This document shows positions 1 to 6,265 of a DNA stretch of 8,312 nt, one piece after another. Source of the DNA: a bacterium (lineage in GTDB: Bacteria; Patescibacteriota; Minisyncoccia; Phycocordibacterales; PALSA-1337); assembly GCA_030648705.1 (NCBI GenBank), contig JAUSHF010000012.1, forward strand, positions 1 through 8,312. The letters run 5' to 3'. The translations under genes were made by a program, and so were the position numbers. The number at the start of each line of letters is the position of its first letter. Position 1 is the first letter of the stretch. Under the pieces are notes generated by a model. It was not told the DNA's origin and searched no databases. It was given only the letters and a program-made list of their open reading frames with translations.

Positions 1-10
1 TTTACTAAAA

Positions 11-26
11 TCGATATTTAAATCGA
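11..26. repeat. Small imperfect inverted repeat upstream of the first promoter
   Basis: TCGAT at 11-15 and ATCGA at 22-26 are inverted copies separated by six A/T bases. The element lies just upstream of the candidate -35 of the first gene. It could be a regulator site, but short AT-rich inverted repeats are common by chance in DNA of this composition. Confidence 0.25.
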
Positions 27-37
27 AAGCGGAAAAT

Positions 38-66
38 TTACCAATATTGGATTATTTTGATATAAT
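38..66 (+). promoter_or_regulatory. Promoter of the transglutaminase-vWA / MoxR unit, with embedded palindrome
   Basis: A perfect TATAAT sits at 61-66, preceded by TGA, which makes an extended -10 (TGNTATAAT). TTACCA at 38-43 matches TTGACA at four of six positions with a 17-bp spacer. Expected transcription start is about 73, giving a leader of roughly 20 nt before the ATG at 96. No Shine-Dalgarno sequence is visible. The perfect 10-bp palindrome CCAATATTGG at 41-50 overlaps the -35 and spacer, where a repressor would typically bind. Confidence 0.6.
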
Positions 67-95
67 CTTATTATATAAGATATACATTAGACTTT

Positions 96-2579
96 ATGCC
101 AGAATCATATTTAGAATCGACGGGAGATAATACGGGAGAAAATAAAGATATTAAATCTGACGAGATTTTCGAATTTAAAGATTTGGAATCTGCGGAGGAA
201 TATCTACAGTGGAAAGAAAGTGTACCATTAGAATTTAGGAAATTGATTGAGGGTAAGATGAGAGGTTCTATTTCTAATAAAATATCAAACACGGGTTTAC
301 CATTATCCGATCAGTTTTTAAATTCCTTAAGAAGTATTTTAGTTGGTAAAAAATTTGAGGAAGGAAAAATAGATGAAAGAGTTTTAAATTTAGTTAAAAA
401 TTTTAATAGAGTAAGTACAGAAGCTGGGTATATAAATCCTATAGATTATTTAGTAAATCCTGATGTCTCGTGGCAAAAGAAAATTGAAATTTACGAAACA
501 CAATTTAAATCAGCATTAGAGTGGCTATCAGCTAGAGATGTAGAAGACTTTGTTAAGAAAAGCGAAGAAGGAGATAAGGGTGAAAAAAATAATAATGATA
601 TACCACCACATGATGAAGAGACTTCTTCATCTATGGAATCGGGAACTGAGAAGAGAGAGGGGGCTCCAAAAGCTCACTTTTCAGTATATCCATTTTTTGG
701 CGGTTATTATAGTAAAAATGTATTACACGAATTTAACCATAATACAGGGAGATGGGGTAAGAAAAATGAAGAATTATCTAAAGCGGAAAAAGCAGAAATA
801 GATCCTTTAAGTATTCGAGTGCTTTCGGGCACTATAAAGGGGGGAAATTCTGTTAGTATACCACTACCTGATAATTGGTCATTAGACTTTGAAAATATAG
901 AAATTAATACCCCTCTAGATCAGGTATCTTTTAATAGAAACGAAGATGGTTCGTGGATAATGAAAGTCGATGCTGAGGGAACTTTTTCTTATAAAATAAA
1001 AATTGGGAGACTTCTAATCTCAGAGCAAGATAGTCAAACGGAAAAGGCTGTCATATCCCCAGAATTACCAGAAGAATTAAAGGCCAAAATAAATGAATTT
1101 AAAGCAGAGAATTTACCGAAGATGAAACTATATAGAAAAGTGACTAAATTTATTAAAGACAGTTTGACTTATTCTAATAGTCCTGAAGCTTGGAAGAAAT
1201 ACACAGAAAATCCAGAGAACTTTTTTAAAGAGCTCTGGAATAGGAAAGAAGCTGACTGTTTCGTGGCAAATACGCTCGCTATTAAAGTACTTCAGGAATT
1301 AGGTGCTACTTGTTCTTTTGTAGCAGGATATAGTGTTAGAGAAAAAGATGAATCTGGCTCGGCTATTATGCATAGTGGTAATGGTCATGCATGGTTTAAG
1401 GTTTGGGACTCTCTTTCTAGAAGATGGATTAGACTAGACGCTACACCTAAGGGAGATCCAGGAGTGGACGAAGAAGAACAGGAAAAGAGTCTGAATGATG
1501 GCGAAGAAGGTGATTATGGAGAGAATGACGAGGAAGTGGCTTCAGAAGAAAAAATAAAGAAAGAAATAGAAAAAAAGAAAAAAGAAAAAGGTTCAGGAGG
1601 TAAGGGTAAGAGTGGAAAAGTTTTTAATATGATAGAGAATGAATTCTCTGAATTAGCGGGATGTTCTGAGAATCAGGCTAGAGAATTCCTAGAAGCATTA
1701 GAGAGAATAAGGGCGATTAAAGATGAGAATGGCGCAATCATTTCAGATCTTCTTCTTAAAGAATGGCAAAAAGTCGTCACTGCTAGGATGGTAGAAAAAG
1801 ATGAATACAGGGGGCCCGTTAGAATGGATGAGGGAGATTATTTAGAAGATGTGGTAGATGCTTCTATAGATATTAGATCTAGAGAGAATAATCCTACAGG
1901 ATTTGAAAGAGTAGTTAAAGAAGAAAAATTAGAAACAGATTTTGGTGGTCTAAATTTATATTTTTCTTTTGATTTATCAGGTTCTATGGATCAGACTGAT
2001 TCTGCGACAGGTAGGAAAAAATGTGATGTTCAAAGAGATGTAGCTTTACTTTTTATAGACAGTATTATGCAATGCGCCATTCTCTCTAAGAGATTTTCTT
2101 CTGGTAATAGTGATACATTGCCTATAAAAATAATGGTTACGGTGGCTTCGTCTGTGGGAGAGGTTAAATTACCATTAACAGATAAATGGGGACCTAAAGA
2201 ACAATGGGCTTTATACCAAGCTTTAAAGCAGATAGCGAGTGGCGGAACACCTACACACGAGACTTTAGAAAAGATAGAGACCACTTTCGATTTAGAGAAG
2301 AAAATAGAAAAAGATAAGAGAATTACAGATGATAAAAAACCGATTCATTATACAGCCGAGATTTCAGATGGCGCACCGGATGATTTCTCCGAGACTGAGA
2401 ATAAACATAGAGAATTAAAGAAAAAAGGAATGATAATCCGAAGCTATGTTATCGGTGGTCAGTCCGGAAGCGAAGATGCGGCTCCACCTTTAGATTCTTT
2501 CTCACAGTTGCCGGGAATTCTTTCTAAAGATATTAGAGAGTTGTTTTCTAAATTGAAACCACATATAATTAAAAAATAA
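96..2579 (+). CDS. Transglutaminase-like and von Willebrand A domain protein
   Basis: This 827-residue protein has no signal peptide or membrane segment and should be cytosolic. Residues 1-160 are charged and mostly helical. Residues about 190-310 look beta-rich, as often found before transglutaminase folds. The transglutaminase-like domain (about 330-455) shows a full papain-like triad: Cys388 in ADCFVAN, His431 in GHAWFKVW and Asp448 in RLDATP. A very acidic then lysine-rich linker covers about 455-510. The C-terminal vWA domain (about 620-815) keeps the MIDAS: Asp626, Ser628 and Ser630 in DLSGSMD, Thr718 in GGTPT and Asp758 in SDGAPDD. In known families vWA proteins pair with MoxR ATPases, and the next gene 27 bp downstream is one. 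The transglutaminase domain could act as a thiol protease or a transamidase; sequence alone does not decide. The ATG at 96 is supported by the promoter just upstream. Confidence 0.88.
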   Translation: MPESYLESTGDNTGENKDIKSDEIFEFKDLESAEEYLQWKESVPLEFRKLIEGKMRGSISNKISNTGLPLSDQFLNSLRSILVGKKFEEGKIDERVLNLVKNFNRVSTEAGYINPIDYLVNPDVSWQKKIEIYETQFKSALEWLSARDVEDFVKKSEEGDKGEKNNNDIPPHDEETSSSMESGTEKREGAPKAHFSVYPFFGGYYSKNVLHEFNHNTGRWGKKNEELSKAEKAEIDPLSIRVLSGTIKGGNSVSIPLPDNWSLDFENIEINTPLDQVSFNRNEDGSWIMKVDAEGTFSYKIKIGRLLISEQDSQTEKAVISPELPEELKAKINEFKAENLPKMKLYRKVTKFIKDSLTYSNSPEAWKKYTENPENFFKELWNRKEADCFVANTLAIKVLQELGATCSFVAGYSVREKDESGSAIMHSGNGHAWFKVWDSLSRRWIRLDATPKGDPGVDEEEQEKSLNDGEEGDYGENDEEVASEEKIKKEIEKKKKEKGSGGKGKSGKVFNMIENEFSELAGCSENQAREFLEALERIRAIKDENGAIISDLLLKEWQKVVTARMVEKDEYRGPVRMDEGDYLEDVVDASIDIRSRENNPTGFERVVKEEKLETDFGGLNLYFSFDLSGSMDQTDSATGRKKCDVQRDVALLFIDSIMQCAILSKRFSSGNSDTLPIKIMVTVASSVGEVKLPLTDKWGPKEQWALYQALKQIASGGTPTHETLEKIETTFDLEKKIEKDKRITDDKKPIHYTAEISDGAPDDFSETENKHRELKKKGMIIRSYVIGGQSGSEDAAPPLDSFSQLPGILSKDIRELFSKLKPHIIKK

Positions 2580-2597
2580 GATTAAATAGAATATAAT
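2541..2597 (+). promoter_or_regulatory. Two candidate -10 boxes before the MoxR ATPase gene
   Basis: TATAAT occurs at 2564-2569, overlapping the end of the upstream gene (TTGTTT at 2541-2546, 17-bp spacer). It occurs again at 2592-2597 (TTAAAA at 2569-2574, 17-bp spacer). The first would give a leader of about 30 nt. The second would start transcription almost at the ATG (2607), giving a leaderless mRNA. Either lets the ATPase be made independently of the first gene. AT-rich DNA yields such boxes by chance, so this is tentative. Confidence 0.4.
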
Positions 2598-2606
2598 CAA
2601 ATAATC

Positions 2607-5252
2607 ATGGAAAATCTAAATGATATAGAATTAGGCGGAATAGAATCGAATAAATTCGAGATAGTTAAGGATGACCCCATTGCGATTTTCTTAGAAAAAA
2701 TAGACAAAGAAAGATCTGAAGAAGATAAAGAAAAAGAGTCTGGAAAAGATACCACATCGTCTAGAAAAATAGATATTTCATATTTATCACCGGCTGAAAA
2801 AGCGGAATCTATGTGGGCTTTGTTCCAGAATTTAAAAGGTCAGGTATCACGTAGGAAAAAAGTGGTGGGAGAAAATGGTCTAGAAAGATTTAATAAAGAA
2901 ATCATCCTATTAAAATCTCTTTATGAGGATGCAGAGACTAAAGAATTATATCAAGTAGAAAATGCTCGTCATTTGAAAGAAGATGAAGAAATAAACGGAA
3001 ATTATGATAAATATGAAGCATTAAAAAAGCGTTTTGAAGATACTAATAAAGCAGTTACTAGCTCTCTTAAAAATATTTTCAGAGAAAGGGGGGCTGAACA
3101 GATTAGTGAATTCGATTTGCTATTGTTAGCGAGTAATAGAAGGAATTTGACTCAGATAAAAACAGAAATAGAGTTTTTAATAGATGAAGATCCGAAGCTT
3201 GGCGCCTTAGCTGAATATGAAACTCTAAAAAGATATAGTGAACAGTTGAAAGAAGAGAAATTTATTTGGTCGTCATCTAGATTAGAAGCTTTGGAAAGAA
3301 TAGAGAATGCAGCTCTAAGTGGTAAACCTGTATTAGTATCTGGAGAGTCTGGAACTGGTAAGACTAGACTTGTAGAGCAGGTAGCTCTTAAATTAACAGG
3401 AGAAGCTAATTCACAGACTCCGGGTAAAGATGTAAGATTTGAGAAAATTATAGCTAAACCAGATTTATTACCGTCTTCTGAAGGTGGAACTCCATACTAT
3501 AAGTATGCAGAATTAGGTATGGCTGTGACGGGTAAGACTTCAACTTTAGAAGATAGCCCGAAGAATGAGGGACTCATATTGGCTGATGATGAATTTAATC
3601 TCAGACCTTCTTCAGAGCAAACAGAAATGATGGCGAGAATTGCTACGTGGACACCAGGAAAGAAAATTAGAATGCCTGTTACAAATAAAGAAGAGATTGT
3701 AGCTCCTAATTTTCTTTTCTGTGCTATGGTGAATCTAGCTTCAGAAAGATATGAGAGAAAGAAAATTCCACCAGAAGTAGCTAGAAAATTCGCTAAAGTA
3801 GATTTGGACTATAATGAACAGGCTCCAGATAATCCAGAAATATACGAAATGCTATTATGCGCTCTTATGGATGAGAATGGTAGAATCCGTGGTGCTAATG
3901 CAGAACTATCACCTAATTATGAATATAAAGAAGAGAAAGATACAGTAACCTTAGAAACAGGTCAAAAAATTTCCAGAAATGTTAGAGTTAGACAGCTTAA
4001 AGATTTCGAAGAAAAAGAAGTAGAAAAAGGTGGAAAAAAAGAGAAAATCAATGAACCAGTCGGTGGCTTCTTATGGAAATTTGCAAATGTTTTAAACCAG
4101 ATAAATTTATCTTTTTCTCATAATGAAACAGTGCTTAAACATAAGAGAGAAGCTCAGTATAGTAAAGATTTAATAATAGATATAGGTACCACCTTAGGTT
4201 GGATGAATGAATATACGAGGATGAGAGGGGAAGTTAGTATAGAGAGTTTCGTAATAGGAAAAATTCACGAGGAATTCCTCGACACAGATGTATATACTTC
4301 CGAAGATAAACAGCTTCTTAAGGATTTCTTTAAATATTATGGAATAGATGTAGATAAAAAATTGGAGGATTATGAAAAGGTAGAGTTTAAAGTGATGACT
4401 CCTAACGATATAGGCCTACTTTCTCCTAGAGTTAAATACAGAGAGGTGTTAAAGCAAGACCCTTTGATTACAGAAGGAATGTTTATTAGTCCCGAAGGTG
4501 AACCTATTAAATATTTAATTAAATCATTTGAGAGCGGAGGACAGAAAATATTACCCGGTAAGATAATAAAAAATGGTAAAGGAGAGGTATTAGAGTTTAT
4601 GGGAATTTCGAAAGAAAATGGTGGACCGATTTTCAGACCTTTCGTAAATACAGAGAAAGATACGAATAGAAAAAAGAGAAGAAAGTCAAAAGTAGAATCT
4701 TTTGACGTGACACCAGAAGAGATGAAGGTGAAGTACGAACCTTTCCTTAAGAAAACTTTCGAGATTTGGTATGATGCGGAAAAAGCAAAAGTAGAACAGG
4801 TGCCAATCATAACTAAACCCGCAGACCTCGACTACGAAGCAAAGAAATCCGACATAGACACCACCAAATTCGGTCAATACACAGTAAACCCCGATACCCA
4901 AAACCTAGATTTCGAAAATGCTAGACTTTTCTCTCTTCCAGATGATGAACAAAAGAAATTAGAAGGCAAAACCCTGGCAGAAGTCGGAGAATACCTAAAA
5001 ACCACTTATGGAGATAGATATCACATCCCAGGCATTGAATACTGGCAATATATACTAGATAATCCAAGCAAAGTACCCCCCTCTTTTGACAAGTCAAAAT
5101 ATTACTTCAACTTCGGTTCCCTCGTTCGCAACTCCGGCGGTCGCTGGGATGTTCCTTACGCGTACTGGGATGGCTCTAAGTGGGATCGGAACGGTCTCTG
5201 GCTTTCTGGCACGTGGAATTCGAACGGTCGTGTCCTTCTACTCGAGAAATGA
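2607..5252 (+). CDS. MoxR/AAA_5-type AAA+ ATPase with DGR-diversified C-terminus
   Basis: This 881-residue protein starts with a charged, coiled-coil-like region (about 1-215) and an AAA+ core (about 220-450). Walker A is GESGTGKT (246-253, Lys252). Walker B is LILADDEF (323-330, Glu329). A sensor-1 Asn lies at 376 in MVNLASE, followed by an arginine-rich helix around IPPEVARKF. This layout is of the MoxR / dynein-related AAA_5 type. A lid and a beta-rich region follow to about 720. Residues about 735-881 are a separate module: a linker containing YWQYIL, then a C-type-lectin-like DGR variable domain ending NGRVLLLEK. The last 129 bp before the final two codons are the VR. Variable residues against the template are 846, 848, 853, 860, 864, 868 and 874. 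Codon style changes sharply near 4800. The ATPase probably works with the vWA partner upstream. Which ligand the variable tip binds is unknown. Confidence 0.9.
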   Translation: MENLNDIELGGIESNKFEIVKDDPIAIFLEKIDKERSEEDKEKESGKDTTSSRKIDISYLSPAEKAESMWALFQNLKGQVSRRKKVVGENGLERFNKEIILLKSLYEDAETKELYQVENARHLKEDEEINGNYDKYEALKKRFEDTNKAVTSSLKNIFRERGAEQISEFDLLLLASNRRNLTQIKTEIEFLIDEDPKLGALAEYETLKRYSEQLKEEKFIWSSSRLEALERIENAALSGKPVLVSGESGTGKTRLVEQVALKLTGEANSQTPGKDVRFEKIIAKPDLLPSSEGGTPYYKYAELGMAVTGKTSTLEDSPKNEGLILADDEFNLRPSSEQTEMMARIATWTPGKKIRMPVTNKEEIVAPNFLFCAMVNLASERYERKKIPPEVARKFAKVDLDYNEQAPDNPEIYEMLLCALMDENGRIRGANAELSPNYEYKEEKDTVTLETGQKISRNVRVRQLKDFEEKEVEKGGKKEKINEPVGGFLWKFANVLNQINLSFSHNETVLKHKREAQYSKDLIIDIGTTLGWMNEYTRMRGEVSIESFVIGKIHEEFLDTDVYTSEDKQLLKDFFKYYGIDVDKKLEDYEKVEFKVMTPNDIGLLSPRVKYREVLKQDPLITEGMFISPEGEPIKYLIKSFESGGQKILPGKIIKNGKGEVLEFMGISKENGGPIFRPFVNTEKDTNRKKRRKSKVESFDVTPEEMKVKYEPFLKKTFEIWYDAEKAKVEQVPIITKPADLDYEAKKSDIDTTKFGQYTVNPDTQNLDFENARLFSLPDDEQKKLEGKTLAEVGEYLKTTYGDRYHIPGIEYWQYILDNPSKVPPSFDKSKYYFNFGSLVRNSGGRWDVPYAYWDGSKWDRNGLWLSGTWNSNGRVLLLEK
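5116..5244 (+). repeat. DGR variable region (VR)
   Basis: The VR aligns without gaps to 5670-5798 (offset 554), with 118 of 129 positions identical. Mismatches are at 5142, 5143, 5148, 5163, 5184, 5196, 5197, 5208, 5209, 5226 and 5227. In the template all are A except the partner of 5226, which is T. Changed codons are AAC to CGC, AAT to GAT, AAC to TAC, AAT to GAT, AAC to CTC, AAC to GGC and TAT to GGT. Adenine-only change is the signature of DGR retrohoming. The identical stretch 5228-5244, with a single A, is the likely initiation-of-mutagenic-homing (IMH) end. The VR ends two sense codons before the TGA, the usual C-terminal position. Confidence 0.97.
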
Positions 5253-5315
5253 TTGCCCTTTGAACATTGACCCATTGCCTATTTTGCCCGCACCCTGAAC
5301 CATTGCACTTTGAAC
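5252..5315 (+). repeat. Degenerate direct repeat just downstream of the VR
   Basis: ATTGCCCTTTGAAC at 5252-5265 recurs as ATTGCACTTTGAAC at 5302-5315, with 13 of 14 identical. Shorter ATTG-led pieces start at 5266 and 5274. The stretch is C-rich on the plus strand, unlike the AT-rich DNA that follows. Its function is unknown. It sits where some DGRs carry a cis element that helps target the VR, but I see no strong hairpin in it. Confidence 0.45.
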
Positions 5316-5355
5316 CGCGAAATTTTTCACCTAAATCTTTATTGAACAGGGATTT

Positions 5356-5385
5356 TTGAGTATGGATTTTGAGAAAGAATATAAT
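5356..5385 (+). promoter_or_regulatory. Candidate promoter within the target-TR spacer
   Basis: TTGAGT at 5356-5361 (four of six matches to TTGACA) is followed after 18 bp by a perfect TATAAT at 5380-5385. The expected start is near 5392. A transcript from here would meet the hairpin and T-run at 5461-5491 before reaching the TR, so it may make only a short RNA or be fortuitous. Confidence 0.3.
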
Positions 5386-5460
5386 AATGCTAGAATAATT
5401 ATGCATTGCGAATACGTATGTCGGTCTTAAAAACTTTCATGCTGTGATGCCGAGATGAAT

Positions 5461-5491
5461 ATCGCCAGAATTTTCTGCGATTTAATTTTTT
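5461..5491 (+). terminator. Probable intrinsic terminator after the DGR target gene
   Basis: ATCGC at 5461-5465 pairs with GCGAT at 5477-5481. After one bulged C, AGA pairs with TCT, closing a short A/T loop. The sequence runs directly into TTAATTTTTT. A stem followed by a T-run fits a Rho-independent terminator for the target mRNA, though the stem is short. It also separates the target transcript from the template RNA. Confidence 0.5.
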
Positions 5492-5574
5492 AAATTTAAA
5501 TTAAAGAAAAGCGCGTGATGTTTTCCGAAAAAATCATAAAAAATCTGTATAGGAGACTGTGGTATTAGTCAGCG

Positions 5575-5580
5575 TATAAT
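5575..5580 (+). promoter_or_regulatory. -10 box likely driving the template RNA
   Basis: A perfect TATAAT lies 89 bp before the TR. Transcription would start near 5587, so the TR would begin about 80 nt into the RNA. No convincing -35 is present at 16-18 bp spacing and there is no TGN extension. The call rests on the -10 match and on the need for a TR promoter downstream of the terminator-like hairpin. Confidence 0.4.
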
Positions 5581-5669
5581 CTTACTCTACGAGATACCGA
5601 ATAAGTTACAGTCGGTGCAATCGAATAATGCCCTTGCCGGCAGTGTATTAGAAGGTTTCCTATACTTTT

Positions 5670-5798
5670 GTTCCCTCGTTCGCAACTCCGGCGGTAACTG
5701 GAATGTTCCTTACGCGAACTGGGATGGCTCTAAGTGGAATCGGAACGGTAACTGGCTTTCTAACACGTGGAATTCGAACTATCGTGTCCTTCTACTCG
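5670..5798 (+). repeat. DGR template repeat (TR)
   Basis: This is the noncoding template of the VR at 5116-5244. It holds 27 adenines on the plus strand. Read in the VR frame it has ten AAC/AAT codons, mostly next to TGG or GGT. AAY codons reach 15 amino acids but no stop codon when their adenines are randomised, which is typical of DGR templates. Six of the ten AAY codons differ in the VR. The TR ends at the base before the stop codon of the opposing avd-like gene. The 17-bp end at 5782-5798 (one adenine) is identical to the VR and should be the IMH counterpart. Confidence 0.97.
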
Positions 5799-6227
5799 TT
5801 ATTTTTTATCTTTTCCGTTTAGTACACTGTCTGTATTGACCGCATTTTTATGGACAGTGTTACTAACACGGTTTTGATCTTCTATAGTCTGACATTTCCA
5901 CCCAAAAAGGATTCTACCCATCTCTTCTGTTTTTAAGGATAGTACTCTCCATTTATCATTTTCTATTCCTTTTATTTCGAGCAGAGTTAAAAGCATAAAT
6001 TTCAATACATCATTTCTATTTATAGCTTTAAGAATGAAAGATTCTTTTTTCTCGACCGGAGAATATATAGCACTAGAGATAAGCTCTATAATCTCAGCAA
6101 AGAGACCGTCTATTCTGACTCCCATAGAATAACGATGTATTTTGGGAATATGTCTTAGATTACCTTGCCAATAGACATAAGCGTCTAAAACCTTAGAAGA
6201 GATACCTGATACTTTTATTTTTTGCAT
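5799..6227 (-). CDS. avd: Avd-like DGR accessory protein (four-helix bundle)
   Basis: The 142-residue protein matches the pattern of Avd / 23S-intervening-sequence-type four-helix-bundle proteins. It has a helix around YVYWQGNLRHIPKIHRYSMG, then RIDGLFAEIIELISSAIY, then a Lys-rich loop into LKAINRNDVLKFMLLTLLEI, and a last helix ending EEMGRILFGW. Avd forms a basic pentamer that binds the reverse transcriptase and template RNA and is needed for cDNA synthesis. The length suits the family, with a tail of about 28 residues after the final helix. The gene is unusual in running opposite to TR and RT. Its TAA (complement of 5799-5801) abuts the TR. Its start faces the RT start across 38 bp, so the two genes are divergently transcribed. 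No Shine-Dalgarno is visible. Confidence 0.85.
   Translation of the reverse strand: MQKIKVSGISSKVLDAYVYWQGNLRHIPKIHRYSMGVRIDGLFAEIIELISSAIYSPVEKKESFILKAINRNDVLKFMLLTLLEIKGIENDKWRVLSLKTEEMGRILFGWKCQTIEDQNRVSNTVHKNAVNTDSVLNGKDKK
5821..5864 (+). repeat. Hairpin 23 nt downstream of the TR, inside avd
   Basis: AGTACACTGTC at 5821-5831 pairs with GACAGTGTTACT at 5853-5864, giving 11 base pairs with one bulged base and a 21-nt loop. It lies in the template RNA spacer on the plus strand and in the last codons of the avd-like gene on the minus strand. It could be a structural element of the template RNA recognised by the RT-Avd complex, or a weak terminator-like fold in either transcript. Confidence 0.5.
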
Positions 6228-6265
6228 AGCTTTACAATTATTTTAATAATATTTTATAGATTACC
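6228..6265. promoter_or_regulatory. 38-bp divergent promoter region between avd and RT
   Basis: The interval is almost pure A/T. On the plus strand TATAGA (6255-6260) or TAATAT (6247-6252) can serve as -10 for the RT gene. On the minus strand TATTAT (6251-6246) matches TATAAT at five of six positions for avd. The boxes overlap, so transcription in one direction may exclude the other. Leaders would be 0 to about 12 nt, consistent with leaderless starts and the lack of ribosome-binding sites. Confidence 0.4.

Larger units (their letters stand above)
5253..5669. other. Noncoding segment between DGR target gene and template repeat
   Basis: About 417 bp carry no convincing gene on either strand. 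It contains the direct repeats at 5252-5315, two TATAAT boxes (5380-5385 and 5575-5580), a hairpin with a following T-run (5461-5491), an AT-rich inverted repeat (TTAATTT at 5482-5488 with AAATTAA at 5498-5504) and the palindrome TGCCGGCA at 5635-5642 just before the TR. It probably holds the end of the target mRNA and the promoter and 5' part of the template RNA. Confidence 0.7.
5587..6265 (+). ncRNA. DGR template RNA (TR plus spacer), boundaries approximate
   Basis: The TR must be transcribed on the plus strand to template the VR. The RNA likely starts near 5587 and runs through the TR into the 467-nt interval before the reverse transcriptase gene. In the well-studied Bordetella phage DGR, RNA downstream of the TR binds the RT-Avd complex and primes cDNA synthesis. 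Here that spacer is entirely antisense to the avd-like gene. It includes a hairpin at 5821-5864. The 5' and 3' ends are inferred and not visible in sequence. Confidence 0.55.

Noticed and set aside
4370..4810. 146-codon minus-strand open frame inside the ATPase gene
   Set aside because: It lies fully within a strongly supported plus-strand gene, has no family signature and no promoter context. It is a shadow frame.
5250..5252. TGA of the target read as glycine (alternative code of some CPR lineages)
   Set aside because: The protein ends in the expected DGR-target tail RVLLLEK exactly here. Reading through gives a short non-conserved stretch with further TGA codons.
5253..5669. CRISPR array or tRNA in the noncoding spacer
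   Set aside because: The repeats are too few, degenerate and irregularly spaced for CRISPR, and no cloverleaf could be traced.
5615..5839. 74-codon open frame with a GTG start across the TR
   Set aside because: It reads the TR in the VR frame because the TR was copied from coding-type sequence. It has no promoter-start pairing of its own and runs into antisense avd. The TR works as RNA template.
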